Part shown: positions 59,924-64,000 of the stretch, piece after piece
Layout of the letters: each line of letters opens with the position of its first letter
How positions within the stretch are numbered: position 1 is the stretch's first letter
Assembly (NCBI GenBank): GCA_036678685.1
Contig: JAZIHH010000027.1
Coordinates: 124,001-188,000, forward strand
Origin: JAZIHH01 sp036678685
GTDB lineage: Bacteria > Bacillota > UBA4882 > UBA10575
Direction: 5' to 3'
DNA length: 64,000 nt
Notes under the pieces: model-generated
What the model saw: the letters and a program-made list of their open reading frames with translations, nothing else
Told to the model about the DNA's origin: nothing
The model's database searches: none
Program-made: the position numbers and the translations under genes

Positions 59924-61984
59924 TTGAAAAATTATGCGCTTGAAAAGTTAAGAAATTTTGCCCTGGTGGGTCATGGCGGTTGTGGAAAAACCATGTTGGC
60001 CGAGGCGGTTCTTTATACCACGAAAGGCACGGACCGTTTTGGCCAGGTGGACGAGGGAACCTCGATCATGGATCATGACCCCGAGGAGATAAAGAGAAAA
60101 ATTTCGATCAACACTTCCGTGGCTCCCTGCGAGTTCGGAGGCCATAAGTTAAATCTGGTGGACACCCCCGGTTTTTTTGATTTTGTCGGCGAAGTAAAGG
60201 GCGCGACCCGGGTGGTGGAAGCCGGCGTCGTGGTGGTCTGTGCGGCCAGCGGCGTCGAAGTGGGCACGGAAAAGGCCTGGGGTTATTTGGACGAAAGAAA
60301 CCTTCCCCGCCTGGTGTTTATCAATAAAATGGACCGGGAAAATGCCAACTTCCGGCAGGTCTTGACCGCCCTGCGGGAAAAATTCGGCAACAAGCTTATT
60401 CCCGTCCAAATCCCCATTGGCGCGGCGGAAACTTTTACCGGGATCGTCGACGTCATTAACAAAAAAGCCTGGCAAAACGGGAAGGAAGGGCCAGTCCCCG
60501 GCGAGTTACAGGACGAAGTGGAAGAATATTACCAGATGCTGGTGGAAGCCGTGGCCGAATCCAGTGAGGAACTGCTCGACAAATACCTGGAGAATGGGAC
60601 GCTGACGCAAGAAGAGATTCTCTCCGGTTTTCGCCAAGAAACCATCAAAAAAGAGATCATTCCCGTCTTATGCGGTTCGGCCCTGAAAAATATCGGGATT
60701 ACCCAGTTTATCGAGAAGATCATCGAGGTCTTCCCCTCCCCCGTTGATGCGGGCAAGGTGGAAGCGGTCAACGCCAAGAATAAGGACGAAGTGGTTGAGA
60801 TCAAAATCAGCACCGAGGAAAACCCGACGGCCCTGGTCTTTAAAACGGCGGCCGATCCTTTTGTCGGCAAATTGACCTATTTCCGCGTCTATTCGGGCGT
60901 GGTGAAGTCGGATTCGCATATTTTCAACTCTTCTCGCGGCAAGGAAGAGCGATTGGGACAGTTGTTTTTAATTAAAGGAAAGAACCAAATACCCACGCCG
61001 CAGGTGGGAGCGGGCGACATCGGCGCCGTGGCCAAACTGCAGTTTACGGAGACCGGGGATACCTTGTGCAGCAAGGAAGCGCCCGTCATTTTACCGGGGA
61101 TTGATTTTCCCAAACCCCGTCTGTCCATGGCGGTTTATCCCAAAGGAAAAGGGGATGAGGAGAAGGTCAGCAATGGTTTGTCCCGCCTGATGGAAGAGGA
61201 TCCGACGATAAGAGTGGTAAAAGATACCACCACCCATGAACTGATTTTGTCCGGTCTGGGTGATACCCACTTGGATGTCATCACCAGCAAGCTCCAGAAG
61301 AAATTTGGGGTGGAAGTGGAACTAAAGGCCCCCAAGATTCCGTATAAAGAGACGATTAAAGGCACGGTCAAGGTGGAAGGAAAACACAAGAAGCAGTCCG
61401 GCGGCCGCGGGCAGTACGGTCATGTCTGGCTCGAACTGGAACCAAAACCCACCGGTGAAGGATTTGAATTTGTGGACAAAATTTTTGGCGGCGCCGTTCC
61501 CAAGCAGTATATTCCGGCGGTGGAAAAAGGGTTGCGCGAGACCATGGAGGAGGGAATCCTGGCCGGCTATCCGGTGGTGGATATCAAGGTGACCCTGTAT
61601 GACGGATCCTACCACAGTGTCGACTCCTCGGAAATGGCCTTTAAAATCGCGGCTTCGATGGCGCTGAAGAAAGGTTTTATGGATGCGCAGCCGATTTTGC
61701 TCGAGCCGATCATGAAAGTAACGGTGACCGTCCCCGAGGAGTATATGGGCGACATCATTGGCGACCTCAACAAAAAACGCGGCCGGATCCTGGGCATGGA
61801 GCCGCAGAACGGGATGCAAGTAATCAGGGCCCTCGTCCCGCAGGCGGAAATGGCCCAGTATTCGGTGGACCTCCGTTCCATCACGCAAGGGCGGGGTGAC
61901 TTTGAAATGGAATTTGATCATTATGAAGAAGTACCGCCCAACCTGGCCGAGGAGATAATAGCCGCCGCGAAGGCCGAGGGCTGA
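59924..61984 (+). CDS. EF-G-like translational GTPase (EF-G2 family)
   Basis: 686 residues. All five EF-G domains are present: G1 GHGGCGKT, G3 DTPGFFDFVGEV, G4 NKMDRENA, then domain II, III (MEEDPTIRV), IV (GGRGQYGHVWLELEP) and V. The P-loop reads GHGGCGKT rather than the AHIDAGKTT of canonical EF-G, which places it in the EF-G-like paralogue group (as in Thermus EF-G-2), whose role in translation or recycling is not settled. It stands alone, without rpsL, rpsG or tuf. TTG 59924 follows GAGGAGGA. Confidence 0.9.
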   Translation: MKNYALEKLRNFALVGHGGCGKTMLAEAVLYTTKGTDRFGQVDEGTSIMDHDPEEIKRKISINTSVAPCEFGGHKLNLVDTPGFFDFVGEVKGATRVVEAGVVVVCAASGVEVGTEKAWGYLDERNLPRLVFINKMDRENANFRQVLTALREKFGNKLIPVQIPIGAAETFTGIVDVINKKAWQNGKEGPVPGELQDEVEEYYQMLVEAVAESSEELLDKYLENGTLTQEEILSGFRQETIKKEIIPVLCGSALKNIGITQFIEKIIEVFPSPVDAGKVEAVNAKNKDEVVEIKISTEENPTALVFKTAADPFVGKLTYFRVYSGVVKSDSHIFNSSRGKEERLGQLFLIKGKNQIPTPQVGAGDIGAVAKLQFTETGDTLCSKEAPVILPGIDFPKPRLSMAVYPKGKGDEEKVSNGLSRLMEEDPTIRVVKDTTTHELILSGLGDTHLDVITSKLQKKFGVEVELKAPKIPYKETIKGTVKVEGKHKKQSGGRGQYGHVWLELEPKPTGEGFEFVDKIFGGAVPKQYIPAVEKGLRETMEEGILAGYPVVDIKVTLYDGSYHSVDSSEMAFKIAASMALKKGFMDAQPILLEPIMKVTVTVPEEYMGDIIGDLNKKRGRILGMEPQNGMQVIRALVPQAEMAQYSVDLRSITQGRGDFEMEFDHYEEVPPNLAEEIIAAAKAEG

Positions 61985-62069
61985 GCAGGCGGCGGTAAGA
62001 CCGGCGGCGACGGCGGGACGGTTTATTTTTCACTACCGGGGGAAGACTCTGTAAAAAACGGGCCGTTCA

Positions 62070-62100
62070 CGTCCGCCCATGACCGTCATGGAGGCGGACG
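62070..62100 (+). terminator. Hairpin after the EF-G-like gene
   Basis: CGTCCGCC (62070-62077) pairs with GGCGGACG (62093-62100), and the inside adds CATGA/TCATG. It is followed by GTTTGCGGTT, so only a weak U-tract. It lies 85 bases after the stop and before the radical SAM gene. Confidence 0.6.
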
Positions 62101-62136
62101 GTTTGCGGTTGGCCCCGTGATTTACAGGGAGGAAAG

Positions 62137-63447
62137 ATGAGGATTTTGTTGATCAACCCCGGTTTTGCCGGTACCTCCGGCGAAAAGAGAAAAAAAAGGA
62201 GGAAAGGCCTTTTCCCTCCGTTGAACCTGGCCCTCGTCGCCGCTTACACCCCACGCCATCACCAGGTGGAACTGGTGGACGAACATGTCGGGGAGCTGAA
62301 TTTGGACTGCCACCCGGATCTGGTAGGGATTACGGTCATGACGGCTTTTGCCCCCCGGGCGTACCAACTGGCCGACCACTTCCGGGCCCGGGGGATCCCG
62401 GTGGTCCTGGGAGGAATGCATCCTTCGGCCTTGCCGGAGGAGGCGTTGCGCCACGCCAACGCCGTGGTGGTCGGGGAGATGGAGAAGATCTGGCCGAAGG
62501 TGATCGCCCATGCGGAGCAGGGGCGTCTCCAGGGAATTTACCGGGCGGAAGAGTATCTTGACCTCAAAGGGATGCCTTTTCCCCGCCGGGAACTATGGCG
62601 GGCCGGGGATTACCTGCTGCCCCAAACCGTACAAACCACCCGGGGCTGCCCGTTTTCCTGCTCCTTTTGTGCAGTTACCAATTTTTTTGGCCGGACCTAC
62701 CGGTTTCGCCCGGTGGCGGAAGTGATCAAAGAAGTAAAAAGCCTTCCCGGCAAGATCATTTCCTTTGTGGATGACAATATCGCCGGCAATTTTCAATATG
62801 CCAAAGAATTGTTCCGGCAGTTAAAATCGGTGAAAAAATACTGGTTTGGCCAGGCTTCGTTGAATATCGCCGCGGACGGCGAACTATTGCGTCTGGCGGC
62901 CGAGAGCGGTTGCCTGGGATTATTTATCGGGCTTGAATCCCTTTCCCGGGAGAATTTAAAGGCCATCGGCAAGAAGACAAACCTGGTCGATATTAAACAG
63001 GCGGTCAAAAAGATTCAACGGCACGGTATTGGTATTGAAGGCGCTTTCATTTTCGGACTGGACCACGACGACGAGAGTGTTTTTGAACGGACCCTGAATT
63101 TTGCCGAGGAACTCCGGTTGGAAGGAGCCCAATTCGGTGTTTTGACCCCCTTCCCCGGAACAAGGCTGTACCGGGAATTGGAGAGCGCGGGGAGAATTAT
63201 TGACCGGAACTGGGCCCATTATACCGTTAACCGGGTGGTCTTTAAACCTTTGCACATATCCGCCCAACGCCTGCAAGAGGGGTTGGACTGGGCCTGGCGC
63301 AAGTTCTTCTCTTACCCGTCCATCTTCAAGCGTGTAGGCTTTCTACGCCAGCACCTTCTGCTCTTTTGGCTCTTCAACCTGGTCTCCAGATCCCGGGTCT
63401 ATAATTACCTGAAACGGAGTACCCTGGAACCGGTAGTCTGGAATTAA
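62137..63447 (+). CDS. B12-binding-like radical SAM protein
   Basis: 436 residues. The N-terminal domain resembles the cobalamin-binding fold (ILLINPGF, DLVGITVMT, VVLGGMHPSALPEEAL). The radical SAM core has the C-x3-C-x2-C cluster motif in TTRGCPFSCSFCAV, with later IGLESLSRENL and GAFIFGLDHDDE. The cobalamin histidine motif DxHxxG is not evident, so B12 may not be bound. Substrate unknown; such proteins modify lipids, hopanoids or tetrapyrroles. AGGGAGGAAAG precedes ATG 62137. Confidence 0.87.
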   Translation: MRILLINPGFAGTSGEKRKKRRKGLFPPLNLALVAAYTPRHHQVELVDEHVGELNLDCHPDLVGITVMTAFAPRAYQLADHFRARGIPVVLGGMHPSALPEEALRHANAVVVGEMEKIWPKVIAHAEQGRLQGIYRAEEYLDLKGMPFPRRELWRAGDYLLPQTVQTTRGCPFSCSFCAVTNFFGRTYRFRPVAEVIKEVKSLPGKIISFVDDNIAGNFQYAKELFRQLKSVKKYWFGQASLNIAADGELLRLAAESGCLGLFIGLESLSRENLKAIGKKTNLVDIKQAVKKIQRHGIGIEGAFIFGLDHDDESVFERTLNFAEELRLEGAQFGVLTPFPGTRLYRELESAGRIIDRNWAHYTVNRVVFKPLHISAQRLQEGLDWAWRKFFSYPSIFKRVGFLRQHLLLFWLFNLVSRSRVYNYLKRSTLEPVVWN

Positions 63448-63505
63448 CGGCGTAACAAATTTTACCCGCAAGAATTAAGAATACAGTATTTTTCTTCTTT
63501 CCCCC

Positions 63506-63535
63506 TTGTCGGCAAGGGGCTTATTTATATATGAT
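63506..63535 (+). promoter_or_regulatory. Probable promoter of the aminotransferase gene
   Basis: TTGTCG (63506-63511), an 18-base spacer, and TATGAT (63530-63535). CCCCTTG/CAAGGGG can form a hairpin across the -35 region (63503-63520), which may also end the previous transcript. Confidence 0.5.
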
Positions 63536-63601
63536 ATAGAGAAGGGCATAAGAGGGGAAAAAGTCGCCTGCGAAGAGGCCGGAAACAGAGGAGGTTCAGG
63601 A

Positions 63602-64000
63602 ATGAAACACTTTTTATCGGCACGCGCCGTGAAGATCAACCCTTCCCCTACTTTGGCGATTGACGCCAAAGCAAAAGAGATGAAAGCCCGGGGAGAGAAT
63701 GTCATCGGCTTTGGCGCCGGAGAACCCGACTTTGATACTCCGGCGATGATTAAAGAAGCGGCCGTTCATGCCCTCCGGGAAGGAGAGACCAAATATACTC
63801 CCGCCTCCGGAACCACCGCCTTGAAAAAGGCCGTTTGCCGGAAATATCTCCGGGAAAATGGTATTGAATATGAACCGGAAGAAGTAATTATCTGTTGCGG
63901 AGCCAAACATGCCCTTTATAACTTTTTCCAAGTTACCTGCGGGCCCGGCGACGAAGTGTTGCTTCCTGCGCCGTACTGGGTGAGCTACCTCGAACAAATC
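63602..64000 (+). CDS. Pyridoxal-phosphate aminotransferase, aspartate type (N-terminal part)
   Basis: The frame runs off the window after 133 residues. It begins KHFLSARAVKINPSPTLAIDAKAKEMKARG and has GAGEPDFDTPAMIKEAA, YTPASGTTALKKAV, and the start of the PLP-binding region (GAKHALYNFF, PAPYWVSYLEQ), which fit class I aspartate/tyrosine-type aminotransferases (AspB/AatA). The lysine that binds PLP lies beyond the window. GAGGAGGTTCAGG precedes ATG 63602. Confidence 0.9.
   Translation, partial: MKHFLSARAVKINPSPTLAIDAKAKEMKARGENVIGFGAGEPDFDTPAMIKEAAVHALREGETKYTPASGTTALKKAVCRKYLRENGIEYEPEEVIICCGAKHALYNFFQVTCGPGDEVLLPAPYWVSYLEQI

Overview
This 64 kb window comes from a motile, endospore-forming member of the Bacillota (Firmicutes), with moderately high GC over most of its length. 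The evidence is the order yqeH, dprA, topA, trmFO, xerC, hslV, hslU, codY, flgB (the left half matches the classic Bacillus smf-topA-gid-codV-clpQY-codY-fla/che order), a CheC/CheD/FliY-type chemotaxis system, and the spoIIGA-sigE sporulation pair. Details such as ftsZ sitting directly behind the flagellar operon, motAB inside it, and no cheB suggest a deep clostridial or Limnochordia/Hydrogenispora-like lineage rather than a Bacillus. That placement is inference.

Layout. 1-3.8 kb: an AT-richer accessory stretch with the tail of a sugar ABC permease, a membrane-anchored parvulin-type foldase, a long gene-poor gap and a secreted clan GH-A-type glycoside hydrolase ending in three near-identical lectin repeats. 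3.9-14.3 kb: housekeeping genes yqeG, yqeH, dprA, topA, trmFO, xerC, hslVU and codY. 14.3-45.7 kb: one very long, tightly overlapping flagellar/chemotaxis operon on the + strand (flgB to a SwrB/DUF6115-like gene) encoding rod and hook parts, MS ring and switch, type III export apparatus, stator, FlhF/FlhG, a PilZ brake-like protein, CheA/W/C/D/Y and sigma-D. 45.8-49 kb: ftsZ, a strong terminator, a repeat-filled gap, then spoIIGA and sigE. 49-52.5 kb: a sensor-less methyl-accepting protein, guaB and a pgsA-like gene. 52.6-57.8 kb, - strand: an uncharacterised four-gene ABC importer with a DUF3798 binding protein. 58-64 kb: PrsW-like protease, BofC-like protein, an unexplained duplicated non-coding block, an EF-G-like GTPase, a radical SAM protein and the start of an aspartate-type aminotransferase.

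How it works together. A candidate sigma-D promoter in front of flgB, with sigD near the operon end, suggests autoregulation. FliM/FliY/CheY/CheC/CheD/CheA/CheW form a Bacillus-style excitation and adaptation circuit without CheB in this window. CodY precedes the operon and may link nutrient status to motility. The SpoIIGA protease activates pro-sigma-E after FtsZ-dependent asymmetric septation.

Most interesting unexplained items: the duplicated A-B-C box block at 59.4-59.8 kb, the DUF3798 ABC importer, the sensor-less receptor next to sigE, the tandem 11-mer array before spoIIGA, and the folded spacer with a tiny ORF before fliE. No rRNA, tRNA, CRISPR array, insertion sequence or prophage gene was recognised.
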